Shown here: positions 1 to 7,210 of the stretch, in pieces
How positions within the stretch are numbered: the stretch's first letter is position 1
Layout: every line of letters starts with the position of its first letter
Origin: an uncultured Capnocytophaga sp.
GTDB taxonomy: Bacteria > Bacteroidota > Bacteroidia > Flavobacteriales > Flavobacteriaceae
Assembly (NCBI RefSeq): GCF_938029845.1
Contig: NZ_CALHGG010000065.1
Coordinates: 1-26,629 of the forward strand
Direction of reading: 5' to 3'
DNA length: 26,629 nucleotides
Made by a program: the position numbers and the translations under genes
The notes under the pieces: model-generated
The model's input: only the letters and a program-made list of their open reading frames with translations
Told to the model about the DNA's origin: nothing
The model's database searches: none

Positions 1-34
1 TTTTGGGTAATTGTCTTAGCCAGCGCATGTGTAG

Positions 35-54
35 AGACGCAATTTATTGCGTCT
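35..54. repeat. short perfect hairpin, dispersed-repeat type
   Basis: A perfect 9-bp inverted repeat (AGACGCAAT, TT, ATTGCGTCT) lies between pyk and the left edge of the window. No T-tract follows it on either strand, so it is a poor intrinsic terminator. From memory, hairpins of the form GAGACGCAAT...ATTGCGTCTC are scattered through many Bacteroidota and cyanobacterial genomes, so I infer a REP- or MITE-like element. A single copy in this window cannot prove that. Confidence 0.55.
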
Positions 55-143
55 TATACAGTTAGCAAATAGTATCTTAACTATTGATTCACATTAGCAG
101 AGACCAACCACTAATATGACAATCAAATCAGATAGAAAAAGCA

Positions 144-184
144 AAAAGTGAATAGTGAAAAAACGCTCTTCACTATTCACTTTT
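144..184 (-). terminator. 16-bp perfect inverted repeat, probable pyk terminator
   Basis: Bases 144-159 and 169-184 are perfect reverse complements (16 bp) around a 9-base loop. The structure starts 20 bases after the pyk stop codon. On the minus strand the stem ends in TTTT and continues into TGCTTTTTC, which suits an intrinsic terminator for the pyk operon. Both arms are built from the micro-repeat GTGAATAGTGAA / TTCACTATTCAC, a low-complexity motif that recurs in other gaps here (about 4577-4650 and 14405-14438). Confidence 0.65.
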
Positions 185-204
185 CACTTTTCATTATTCA
201 TTTT

Positions 205-1641
205 TTACGCTAATATCTGTGTAGCGCGTACGGTATTTACACGACCTTGGTAGCTGATTGGCATAGCGCTAAGGCTGATAACAATGTCACCTACTTGTAC
301 ATGTCCTTCACGAGTAGCGATACGGTTGATGTCCTCTATGGTTTCATCGGTGGATACATAACGATCGTAGTAGTAAGTAGTTACCCCCCATAATAGGCTG
401 AGCTTGGTAAGCAGTCGTCGGTTGGAGGAGAAGACTAAGATATTGGCACTTGGGCGTAAGGCTGATACCTGAAATGCTGTATAACCACTACCTGTAAGGG
501 TGGAAATGATCTTAGCATCCATATCATCAGCAAGTTTGGCAGCACTCAAGCAAATAGACTGAGTAACAAAACGCTCATTGCCCTCACGTACAGGAGGGAT
601 ACGAGGTATATTGACAAAATCGGAATCCTCTACACTATTGATAATGCTGGACATTCGTTCAATAACCTGTATAGGATATTTTCCTGTGGAGGTCTCAGCG
701 GAGAGCATCACCGCATCAGCACCATCTATGATAGAGTTGGCAACATCATTCACCTCTGCACGGGTAGGGGTAAGGCTCTCTATCATAGTTTCCATCATCT
801 GGGTGGCAATAATCACAGGAATACGTGCTTCTTTGGCCTTGCGTACCAATTCTTTTTGGCGTAGAGGCACCTCTTGTGCAGGCGTTTCCACAGCTAAGTC
901 ACCACGAGCTACCATGAGTCCTTGGCAGTTGGCAATAATCTCATCTATATTGGCCAAAGCCTCTGGTTTCTCTATCTTGGCAATGATCGGAATATCCTCA
1001 GTAGTATGTGCTTTGATGAGTTCCTTGAGGTCTTCTATATCTTTGGCGTGGCGCACAAAGGAAAGTGCAATCCAGTCTACCTCTTGTTCTATAGCGAAAA
1101 TAGCATCCTTGATATCCTTTTCTGTAAGAGCAGGAAGGGAGATATTGGTATTGGGTAGGTTCACCCCTTTTTTGGATTTGAGTACTCCTCCTTGTAACAC
1201 TTTGGCAACTACTGTATCTTTTTCATTGGTAGATACCACCTCAAAGATAAGTTTACCATCGTCCAAAAGTACTCGTTCACCTACTTTCACATCGCGAGGG
1301 AACTGGGTATAGTTCATATAAGCACGTTCCTTATTTCCCACGAAAGGTTCTCCTGTAACAAAAGATATTTGGTCTCCATCCTCTACCACCACATTGTCCT
1401 CCATAACCCCTACACGGAGTTTAGGACCTTGTAGGTCTCCTAAGAGGGCTACATGGGTATTGAGTTCCTCTTGTATGGCACGCACTTGAGCGATGCGCTG
1501 TTTCACCTCGTCATAATTAGCATGTGAAAAGTTGATGCGGAATACATTCACCCCAGCGAGAATCATACCTTTGAGAATCTCTGGGCTATCGGTAGCAGGC
1601 CCCAAGGTGGCTACTATTTTGGTTTTTTTTCGTCCTATCAT
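205..1641 (-). CDS. pyk: pyruvate kinase
   Basis: Catalyses the last step of glycolysis, phosphoenolpyruvate plus ADP to pyruvate plus ATP, in the cytoplasm. The 478 residues match the usual bacterial length. Visible landmarks are the N-terminal KIVATLGPA (8-16) and FRINFSH (34-40), DLQGPK (69-74) at the edge of the B domain (about 72-170), the active-site block IIAKIEKPEAL with catalytic Lys222 (219-229), the metal-binding RGD around Asp248, TQMMETM (280-286) and the DGADAVMLSAET stretch (306-317). The regulatory C-terminal domain follows from about residue 345. It is the last gene of a three-gene minus-strand run after the dCMP deaminase and the IPExxxVDY-type protein, 13 bases downstream of the latter. 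A hairpin terminator follows its stop codon. The ATG start sits just before the conserved N-terminus. Confidence 0.98.
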   Translation of the reverse strand: MIGRKKTKIVATLGPATDSPEILKGMILAGVNVFRINFSHANYDEVKQRIAQVRAIQEELNTHVALLGDLQGPKLRVGVMEDNVVVEDGDQISFVTGEPFVGNKERAYMNYTQFPRDVKVGERVLLDDGKLIFEVVSTNEKDTVVAKVLQGGVLKSKKGVNLPNTNISLPALTEKDIKDAIFAIEQEVDWIALSFVRHAKDIEDLKELIKAHTTEDIPIIAKIEKPEALANIDEIIANCQGLMVARGDLAVETPAQEVPLRQKELVRKAKEARIPVIIATQMMETMIESLTPTRAEVNDVANSIIDGADAVMLSAETSTGKYPIQVIERMSSIINSVEDSDFVNIPRIPPVREGNERFVTQSICLSAAKLADDMDAKIISTLTGSGYTAFQVSALRPSANILVFSSNRRLLTKLSLLWGVTTYYYDRYVSTDETIEDINRIATREGHVQVGDIVISLSAMPISYQGRVNTVRATQILA

Positions 1642-1654
1642 ACTATATAAATTT

Positions 1655-2128
1655 TTAAAATATTAGTTTTGCTTTGATTTCATTGAGTTTTCTTTGCTCC
1701 TTATAGGAGGTTTTTCCCTCTGGGAATAATGGTATTTCATAGACATGATCTATAAAATACTGTTCTTTTAACAAGGAAATATAATCGGTTCTTTCATCAA
1801 AGGGGGTTATCCTGAGAAAGTAATCCACTTTGGGAAGTTCTTTGATAAATGGTTGGTATTCTTCTACTTGTGCAAATAATCCCAAAGAGACCCTCTTGAG
1901 CATTCTATTGGCTATAAGATACCATTGAGCATCCTCCTTATAGGAAAAAAGAGGAAACAAAGTATCGGAATCCTTATCATACAAGTCTTGTGGGGTACGC
2001 TCAAGGCGAATGCCAAGTTCTTTGTTGAGCCAATAAGCCAATTTGCAAGGAACAAATCGGGTATGTAAGGCAATAAGGAGTTCTTCCTCTTGGTATTGCT
2101 CAAAGTCCCATTCGAATACTAAGGCCAT
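1655..2128 (-). CDS. IPExxxVDY family protein
   Basis: A 157-residue soluble protein without signal peptide or membrane segment. Residues 95-103 read I-K-E-L-P-K-V-D-Y, followed by FLRI. This fits the signature that names the IPExxxVDY family of Bacteroidota, with Lys in place of the Pro. The position directly upstream of pyk (13-base gap) is where I remember this family sitting in flavobacteria, and that supports the call. Its function is unknown to me. The region before the signature is rich in aromatic and acidic residues (E-W-D-F near 6-9, Q-W-Y-L-I near 68-72). It is co-directional with the dCMP deaminase upstream (17-base gap) and is probably co-transcribed with pyk. ATG start. Confidence 0.75.
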   Translation of the reverse strand: MALVFEWDFEQYQEEELLIALHTRFVPCKLAYWLNKELGIRLERTPQDLYDKDSDTLFPLFSYKEDAQWYLIANRMLKRVSLGLFAQVEEYQPFIKELPKVDYFLRITPFDERTDYISLLKEQYFIDHVYEIPLFPEGKTSYKEQRKLNEIKAKLIF

Positions 2129-2145
2129 CGCAAAAGAAAAACAAG

Positions 2146-2586
2146 TTACAGATTATCTTGTTCGTGTGCCGTCTCAGGCAAATGCACGATTTCCACGCCT
2201 GCCTTTTCCAAGAATTCTAAGCCACTAGTATCCCTATAGGCTTCCTTATACACCACACGTATGATACCTGACTGGTGTATGAGTTTGCTGCATTCCTTGC
2301 AGGGTGACATGGTGATATAGAGGGTGGCTCCTGCACAAGACTGGGTGGAGGCCGCTACCTTGAGTATTGCATTAGCCTCAGCATGGAGTACATACCACAG
2401 GGTTTCCCCTTGGGCATCCTCGCAGCAATTGTCAAAACCTGTAGGTGTACCATTGTAACCGTCCGAGATAATCATACGGTCCTTGACAATGATTGCCCCT
2501 ACCTGCTTGCGTTTGCTATAAGAGAGCTTTGCCCATTCTTGTGCCATACGCATATAAGCGCGGTCGTATCTTTCTTGTTTTTCCAT
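2146..2586 (-). CDS. deoxycytidylate (dCMP) deaminase
   Basis: Zinc-dependent deaminase converting dCMP to dUMP, feeding thymidylate synthesis. From the ATG at 2586 it has 146 residues. The zinc site is clear: H-A-E (68-70), with Glu as proton shuttle, and P-C-K-E-C (95-99), plus the family stretch DGYNGTPTGFDNCCED (42-57). An in-frame TTG at 2598 would add four residues (M-P-S-D). It is rejected because the -7 promoter box TACCTTTG covers it and the homologues I remember start close to the ATG. It is the first gene of the run leading to the IPExxxVDY-type protein and pyk. It could be annotated as ComEB-like, but the motif set does not fit a riboflavin or tRNA deaminase. Confidence 0.93.
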   Translation of the reverse strand: MEKQERYDRAYMRMAQEWAKLSYSKRKQVGAIIVKDRMIISDGYNGTPTGFDNCCEDAQGETLWYVLHAEANAILKVAASTQSCAGATLYITMSPCKECSKLIHQSGIIRVVYKEAYRDTSGLEFLEKAGVEIVHLPETAHEQDNL

Positions 2587-2595
2587 ATCTGATGG

Positions 2596-2603
2596 CAAAG
2601 GTA
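2596..2603 (-). promoter_or_regulatory. -7 promoter box (TACCTTTG) of the dCMP deaminase-pyk operon
   Basis: On the minus strand TACCTTTG fits the Bacteroidota -7 consensus TAnnTTTG and lies 9 bases before the ATG at 2586. Transcription would then begin almost at the start codon, giving a very short leader. No TTG is seen at the expected -33 position. Confidence 0.5.
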
Positions 2604-2650
2604 CTACTTTTTGAATAATATCGCTATTTTATTCCTATTTTTTTATCGGG

Positions 2651-3505
2651 CTATCGTATAGGCATAATTTCAGCCACCAATTTGGGGTACATCTTTTGTA
2701 ACTCAACCCCGCTCTTAGGTTCCCTGTCCATGGCAAAATCTCCATAGTCATAATTGATCTCTGGCCATTTTTCGTATACAGTATCACGGATAATATCCTC
2801 ATCGCTATCGGGACGAGCTTCGGAATTGGCTCTACTAGCTACATAGAGCAATCCTTCTCCCCAAGTATCTCCTATATCAAAATGGTATTTGCCAGAAACA
2901 AAAGATTCTATATCTTTGGTAATATCCTCATAGAATTCTTTACCCTTGAGTAGTAACCAACAGCGGAAATAGATAAAACCATCATCAGAAATATAACCAT
3001 CAAAACTGTATGTATCACCTTCTTTCTCATATTCATTCTCTAAAATAATCGAAAGTTCTGCTATAGGAGCTGTATAAAGAGAAATAAGTTTTTCCTGTAA
3101 GGTTTTTTCAAAGAGGATCAGCCTTTCTTCGCTATATTTGGAAAGATAAGTGGTGAGTTTCTCTATATGTTCTCTCAGATCATAGGCTTCCCAGTCTTTT
3201 TTGTTGTATTTGTAGCTCTTTTCTATGGCTTCCCAAAAGAAATAGTCGGCTTTTTCCTCTTCTGAGTATTCTCTTTTCTCAGGAGTAGCCTCGCCTTCCT
3301 TAAGTTCGGTATAGCCTTTTTTGAGTTTTTGGAGAATTAATTTCTCGCTTTCCTTGGTACATTCTTCAGGGGTAGCAAATTCCTTTATGGCTTCACGCCC
3401 TGCGGTACCTGTTTTTCCATAAACGACGGTTTGGGTAGTGCCTTCAAACTCAATATCCCAAAACTTATCCGATTTGGCATCTTGATATACAAATCTTCTT
3501 TTCAT
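2651..3505 (-). CDS. WGR domain plus DUF4240 domain protein
   Basis: A 284-residue cytoplasmic protein with two parts. Residues 1 to about 70 form a WGR-type domain: R-R-F-V-Y-Q-D, then K-F-W-D-I, then V-Y-G-K-T-G-T-A-G-R, where YGKTG stands in for the Trp-Gly-Arg core. From about 83 to 284 it resembles DUF4240, beginning F-F-W-E-A-I-E-K-S and containing S-D-D-G-F-I-Y-F-R-C-W-L near 170-181. WGR domains are known from PARPs and bacterial MolR-like proteins as nucleic-acid or protein contact modules. DUF4240 has no known role. I cannot assign an activity. It is third in the operon behind a membrane protein and a YfiT-like protein, 11 bases after the latter. ATG start. Confidence 0.85.
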   Translation of the reverse strand: MKRRFVYQDAKSDKFWDIEFEGTTQTVVYGKTGTAGREAIKEFATPEECTKESEKLILQKLKKGYTELKEGEATPEKREYSEEEKADYFFWEAIEKSYKYNKKDWEAYDLREHIEKLTTYLSKYSEERLILFEKTLQEKLISLYTAPIAELSIILENEYEKEGDTYSFDGYISDDGFIYFRCWLLLKGKEFYEDITKDIESFVSGKYHFDIGDTWGEGLLYVASRANSEARPDSDEDIIRDTVYEKWPEINYDYGDFAMDREPKSGVELQKMYPKLVAEIMPIR

Positions 3506-3516
3506 ATATACTTAAT

Positions 3517-4059
3517 TTACAGTTTATTACCACTATCTATTTGGAGTTTTTTAGCCAACTCAATATGGGCTAAATGGTGTTTGCCGTGCCACACACTCTT
3601 GGCTATTTCTTGTTTGATAGATACCGTTTGTCCACTCTGTGGATGTTGGTAAGTCTTTTCGAAATCCTCTGGAGCGAGAGCTCTTAGGAGCTTCCACCAG
3701 CGCCAATGTACTCCATTTATGATATGCAAAGAGGGTGCTATATAAAAGTCTCTTGCCTCAGGAAGCTCTGCCCACAAGGTTTCTTCGTAGGGTTTTACGA
3801 TAGGATTTTCTTCTGTCAGAGCGAGCTTACAACGAATAAAGCTATTCATATTCACATCGGCTAAGTGATGTACTATCTGGGCTATTGTCCAGCCTCCTTC
3901 TCTATAGGTAAGATTGAGTATATTAGGCGGACATTGTTTTACTGCTTCTTCTAACAAATAAGGAAAGCGCCAGAGCTCTTCTATATAAGTATTTATGTGC
4001 TTCTGAGTAATTTCTTTAGGAAGCTCAAAAGCACCTATAGGGTATTTTATAGAATCCAT
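3517..4059 (-). CDS. YfiT-like metal-dependent hydrolase / putative bacillithiol transferase (DinB superfamily)
   Basis: A 180-residue DinB-fold protein closely following the Bacillus YfiT layout: YPIGAF near the N-terminus (6-11), YREGGWT (52-58), the conserved HHLAD (64-68) with M-N-S-F-I-R just after, LTEENP (81-86), and a C-terminal H-G-K-H-H-L-A-H block (158-165). In the family, one His of HHLAD and two His of the C-terminal block hold the metal, so the site looks complete. Relatives transfer bacillithiol or hydrolyse small substrates in stress defence. Which thiol the host makes cannot be seen here. It lies 3 bases after the membrane protein gene and 11 before the WGR gene, so it is almost certainly in one operon. 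ATG start. Confidence 0.88.
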   Translation of the reverse strand: MDSIKYPIGAFELPKEITQKHINTYIEELWRFPYLLEEAVKQCPPNILNLTYREGGWTIAQIVHHLADVNMNSFIRCKLALTEENPIVKPYEETLWAELPEARDFYIAPSLHIINGVHWRWWKLLRALAPEDFEKTYQHPQSGQTVSIKQEIAKSVWHGKHHLAHIELAKKLQIDSGNKL

Positions 4060-4062
4060 AAG

Positions 4063-4548
4063 TTAGGTATTATCAGCATTGGTCTTTGATTCTTCTATGG
4101 AGTTAGCGGAGATGGTCATTAGCCCTCCTGCCAAGAGCAATGCTACAAAGACAAACAACCCTATAGCTTTTCCATCTGTAGTATAGATAAACACTATCAA
4201 TTGCGTCAGCTCCATACAATAGCGCCTATCATGCTCAGGACAGAGAAAATAAGTAGCTCCCATCATGGTAAGCCAAAAGGTAGTGATATAAAAAACGAAA
4301 ATAAGCACTACTCCTAAGGTAAAGTTCTTGAGCCTGCTATAGAGGGGGAATTTTACCTTTTGTCCCACAAAATAGGCCAATACAAAAGTAGGTATATAAA
4401 GGGCTGTAATGACTGCATAGGTACGCATAGCCCCCATTGCTGTAACATAAGTGTTTGACTTTGGGTTTATTACATAGTGCATAAAAAGACAAAAGAGCAC
4501 AAATTCTACCAACAAAGACAGCAATATATACTTAGTAGAGGTCTTCAT
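4063..4548 (-). CDS. four-TM integral membrane protein of unknown function
   Basis: A 161-residue protein with four predicted membrane spans at about 8-27, 43-62, 74-99 and 128-147, short loops, and a polar acidic tail. The loop between spans 3 and 4 has two Cys (in F-L-C-P and R-Y-C-M) that could form a disulfide if it is periplasmic. I recognise no family. It is the first gene of a minus-strand operon with the YfiT-like and WGR-DUF4240 genes and has a -7 box 17 bases upstream of its ATG. Base composition is like the neighbours and there is no sign of transfer. Confidence 0.8.
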   Translation of the reverse strand: MKTSTKYILLSLLVEFVLFCLFMHYVINPKSNTYVTAMGAMRTYAVITALYIPTFVLAYFVGQKVKFPLYSRLKNFTLGVVLIFVFYITTFWLTMMGATYFLCPEHDRRYCMELTQLIVFIYTTDGKAIGLFVFVALLLAGGLMTISANSIEESKTNADNT

Positions 4549-4565
4549 ATAGGACTAACTTTGTG

Positions 4566-4573
4566 CAAATATA
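4566..4573 (-). promoter_or_regulatory. -7 promoter box (TATATTTG) of the membrane protein operon
   Basis: Minus-strand TATATTTG matches TAnnTTTG and lies 17 bases before the ATG at 4548. The -33 TTG is not evident. It is divergent from the lysA promoter, so both regulatory regions share the 147-base gap 4549-4695. Confidence 0.5.
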
Positions 4574-4576
4574 CGA

Positions 4577-4650
4577 AATAATGAGCAATGATGAATCACT
4601 AATGAGTAATTTTTTTAAATCTTTTACCCATTACCTTTTACTTTTTTCTT
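4577..4650. repeat. degenerate AT-rich micro-repeat stretch
   Basis: Successive variants of ATTAGTG / ATTCATC / ATTGCTC (minus-strand reading) fill about 4577-4612. They are followed by T-T-T-T-A-C-C-C-A-T-T-A-C-like units to about 4640. The texture matches the stretches near 144-197 and 14405-14438. It sits between the two divergent promoters and codes for nothing plausible. Confidence 0.45.
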
Positions 4651-4658
4651 TAAAATTG

Positions 4659-4666
4659 TATCTTTG
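4659..4666 (+). promoter_or_regulatory. -7 promoter box (TATCTTTG) of lysA
   Basis: TATCTTTG fits the Bacteroidota -7 consensus and lies 29 bases upstream of the lysA ATG. At the -33 position there is only a T-rich TTT (about 4637-4639). Confidence 0.55.
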
Positions 4667-4695
4667 TCCCGATAAACCTATTAATTCCTATTTAT

Positions 4696-5901
4696 ATGGA
4701 AATCAAAGATTTACTTTCAATAACACATACTTTCGGAAGTCCTGTGTATGTGTATGATGCTAACAAAATCAGCTCTCAATATGAGCGACTTACCAAGGCT
4801 TTTGCTGCTGTGCCTAGCCTTAGGATCAACTATGCAATGAAAGCTCTGTCCAATGTTTCTATCCTTAAGCTCATGCGAAAGTTAGGAGCAGGCTTGGATA
4901 CAGTTTCTATACAGGAGGTCAAGTTAGGTCTTCATGCGGGCTTTACTCCCGAACAGATTATCTTCACTCCCAATGGGGTCTCTATGGAGGAGATCGAGGA
5001 GGCCGCTTCATTGGGTGTACAGCTCAACATAGACAACCTTTCTATCTTGGAACAATTCGGTAGTAAGCACCCACAGGTGCCTGTGTGTATCCGTATCAAT
5101 CCGCATGTTATGGCTGGAGGCAACGCCAATATATCCGTAGGACATATAGATAGTAAGTTTGGTATCAGTATTCACCAAATACCTCATATTCTGCGTATTG
5201 TGGAGAATACCAAGATGCATATCAATGGAATTCATATGCACACAGGTAGCGATATCTTGGATATAGATGTCTTCCTCTATGCTGCTGAAATCCTTTTCGA
5301 TACAGCCAAGCACTTTAGGGAACTGAAGTTTATTGATTTTGGTAGCGGCTTTAAGGTGCCTTATAAGGAAGGTGATATTCAAACAGATATAGAAGAGCTA
5401 GGCGAACGACTTGGTCAGCGCTTTTTAGAGTTCTGTAAGCTCTATGGGAGAAACCTGACCTTAGCTTTTGAGCCTGGGAAGTTCTTGGTCAGTGAAGCGG
5501 GCTTTTTCTTGGTGAAGGTCAATGTTGTCAAGCAAACTACCTCTACCGTTTTTGCCGGAATTGATTCGGGTTTCAATCACTTGATCCGCCCTATGTTCTA
5601 TGGGGCTACTCACTTTATAGAAAACATCTCTAACCCTGAGGGAAAGAAGCGTTTTTACTCGGTGGTGGGCTACATCTGTGAGACAGATACTTTTGCCTCC
5701 AACCGACAAATTGCCGAAATCTCTGAGGGGGATATTCTCTGTTTTAGGAATGCAGGTGCCTACTGCTACACTATGGCTAGCAACTACAACTCACGCCCTC
5801 GCCCCGCCGAAGTCCTCTGGATAGACGGGCAAGCCAAGCTCATACGCAAGGCGGAAACCTTTGAGGACTTACTACACAACCAAGTAGAGATTGACCTGTA
5901 A
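4696..5901 (+). CDS. lysA: diaminopimelate decarboxylase
   Basis: PLP enzyme that decarboxylates meso-diaminopimelate to L-lysine, the last step of lysine synthesis. The 401 residues are typical of the flavobacterial form. The PLP-binding Lys49 sits in N-Y-A-M-K-A (45-50). The alpha/beta barrel carries H-M-H-T-G-S (180-185) and D-F-G-S-G-F (214-219). E-P-G-K-F (259-263) helps bind substrate and phosphate. The C-terminal beta domain supplies G-Y-I-C-E-T-D (325-331), whose Cys328 and Glu329 complete the active site across the dimer, and G-A-Y (354-356). It is a single-gene unit with its own promoter and a terminator 6 bases after the stop. It converges on rplT. ATG start after an AT-rich leader. 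Confidence 0.97.
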   Translation: MEIKDLLSITHTFGSPVYVYDANKISSQYERLTKAFAAVPSLRINYAMKALSNVSILKLMRKLGAGLDTVSIQEVKLGLHAGFTPEQIIFTPNGVSMEEIEEAASLGVQLNIDNLSILEQFGSKHPQVPVCIRINPHVMAGGNANISVGHIDSKFGISIHQIPHILRIVENTKMHINGIHMHTGSDILDIDVFLYAAEILFDTAKHFRELKFIDFGSGFKVPYKEGDIQTDIEELGERLGQRFLEFCKLYGRNLTLAFEPGKFLVSEAGFFLVKVNVVKQTTSTVFAGIDSGFNHLIRPMFYGATHFIENISNPEGKKRFYSVVGYICETDTFASNRQIAEISEGDILCFRNAGAYCYTMASNYNSRPRPAEVLWIDGQAKLIRKAETFEDLLHNQVEIDL

Positions 5902-5907
5902 AATATG

Positions 5908-5938
5908 AAAAGGCTATCCCACAAGAGGATAGCCTTTT
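5908..5938. terminator. bidirectional intrinsic terminator between lysA and rplT
   Basis: AAAAGGCTATCC (5908-5919) and GGATAGCCTTTT (5927-5938) are perfect 12-bp inverted arms around a 7-base loop. Flanking A and T runs let it work for lysA on plus and for the thrS-infC-rpmI-rplT operon on minus. Confidence 0.9.
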
Positions 5939-5966
5939 ACTAACAGATATTTCTTTGATTAAACGT

Positions 5967-6311
5967 TTATTTTACTTTTTCTACAATTGCTTTGAAAGCT
6001 TCTGGGTGATTCAAGGCTAAGTCAGCTAGAACTTTACGGTTAAGTTCTATATTATTAGCTTTGAGTGCTCCCATAAACTTAGAATAAGACAATCCATAAG
6101 GACGAACCCCTGCATTGATACGAACAATCCACAAAGCGCGGAAAGTTCTTTTCTTATTACGACGGTCTCTGTAAGCATATACTAACGCTTTTTCAACCGC
6201 GTTCTTGGCAACTGTCCAAACGTTCTTTCTGCGGCCAAAGTAACCTTTGGCTTGCTTCATTATTTTTTTTCTACGCGCTCTACGCGCAACTGCGTTTACT
6301 GATCTTGGCAT
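5967..6311 (-). CDS. rplT: 50S ribosomal protein L20
   Basis: 114 residues, the normal length for L20, which binds 23S rRNA and is needed early in 50S assembly. The N-terminus [14 protein letters not shown] and the basic helix with G-Y-F-G-R-R-K-N are family hallmarks. The globular C-terminus has R-A-L-W-I-V-R-I-N and [10 protein letters not shown]. It is the last gene of the operon, 89 bases after rpmI, with the shared terminator downstream. In several bacteria L20 represses its own operon. I see no clear L20-binding fold in the short gaps here. Confidence 0.98.
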   Translation of the reverse strand: MPRSVNAVARRARRKKIMKQAKGYFGRRKNVWTVAKNAVEKALVYAYRDRRNKKRTFRALWIVRINAGVRPYGLSYSKFMGALKANNIELNRKVLADLALNHPEAFKAIVEKVK

Positions 6312-6400
6312 AAATTTCTAATTTTTTTTGTAGTAGGCGACTTTACGTTCTTTTTGAGCCATACTCCAAGGTGATACAATTAATTTACCTTAAACAATTA

Positions 6401-6598
6401 TTATTTTAATCCTAATTGTTTCTTTACGCTAGCCTCGTCATTGGTATGAACCAAGGTAGCATGTGTAAGAGCTAACTTACGTTTTTTAGCTTTTTTAGTC
6501 AAGATGTGACTCTTGAAAGCGTGCTTTCTTTTGATTTTACCAGAGCCCGTTAGTTTGAAACGTTTTTTAGCGCTGGATTTAGTTTTAATCTTTGGCAT
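6401..6598 (-). CDS. rpmI: 50S ribosomal protein L35
   Basis: 65 residues, very basic, starting [14 protein letters not shown] and containing the H-I-L-T-K-K block typical of L35. It lies between infC (43-base gap) and rplT (89-base gap), which is the conserved infC-rpmI-rplT order. ATG start. Confidence 0.97.
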   Translation of the reverse strand: MPKIKTKSSAKKRFKLTGSGKIKRKHAFKSHILTKKAKKRKLALTHATLVHTNDEASVKKQLGLK

Positions 6599-6641
6599 TT
6601 TGTTACTTAAAAATTAATGATTGAAATATCTGTTTTCTTTT

Positions 6642-7199
6642 TTATTTTTTCTTGACAGGAGCGATGAACATAGTCATGCGCTTTCCTTCGAGTTTAGGCA
6701 TTTGCTCTACCTTTCCAAACTCTTCCAAGTCCACCGCCAAGCGAAGTAATAACTCCTGACCTTGGTCTTTGTAGACGATGGAACGCCCTTTGAAGAATAC
6801 ATAAGCTTTCACCTTAGCTCCTTCCTTGAGGAACTTTTCACCATGTTTCTTTTTAAATTCGTAATCATGGTCATCTGTCTGAGGACCGAAGCGTATTTCC
6901 TTGATCTCCACCTTAGTAGCCTTGGCCTTTAGCTCCTTGGCACGTTTTTTCTGTTCGTAGAGAAACTTTTTGTAATCTACGATTTTACATACAGGAGGTT
7001 GGGCATTGGGAGAGATTTCTACCAAATCCAATTCCAATTCTTCAGCCAGCCTTAAGGCTTCTTTTGTAGGATATACACCTGTTTCCACGTTATCTCCTAC
7101 CAAACGCACTTCGGGAACACGTATATCTCGGTTCACGCGGTGTGAGGTCTTTTCGTCACTTGTGCTCTTCGTGTTGGGTACTCTCGTATTAATGGCTAT
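6642..7199 (-). CDS. infC: translation initiation factor IF-3, non-AUG start
   Basis: Binds the 30S subunit, prevents 70S association and checks start-codon pairing. The two-domain IF-3 pattern is clear: [12 protein letters not shown], then [20 protein letters not shown] in the N-domain, and [12 protein letters not shown] and E-G-K-R-M-T-M-F in the C-domain. No ATG lies at the 5' end. A GTG at 7136 would cut off the usual basic leader. The frame is open upstream to a TAA at 7206-7208, and the reading I-A-I-N-T-R (ATA at 7199, ATT at 7193) matches the M-A-I-R-like leader of relatives. I therefore place the start at ATA 7199 (185 aa), with ATT 7193 as the alternative. IF-3 rejects non-AUG starts, so such a codon allows autoregulation, as known for infC elsewhere. 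It lies 11 bases after thrS. Confidence 0.9.
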   Translation of the reverse strand: MAINTRVPNTKSTSDEKTSHRVNRDIRVPEVRLVGDNVETGVYPTKEALRLAEELELDLVEISPNAQPPVCKIVDYKKFLYEQKKRAKELKAKATKVEIKEIRFGPQTDDHDYEFKKKHGEKFLKEGAKVKAYVFFKGRSIVYKDQGQELLLRLAVDLEEFGKVEQMPKLEGKRMTMFIAPVKKK

Positions 7200-7210
7200 T
7201 GTGTTTTAAG

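Noticed and set aside
578..1312. Long plus-strand ORF opposite pyk
   Set aside because: Shadow of the highly conserved pyk coding strand; no promoter, no family resemblance and a Ser/Ile-rich shadow composition.
7134..7136. GTG as the infC start
   Set aside because: It would delete the basic leader seen in relatives and leave an unexplained open frame back to 7205.
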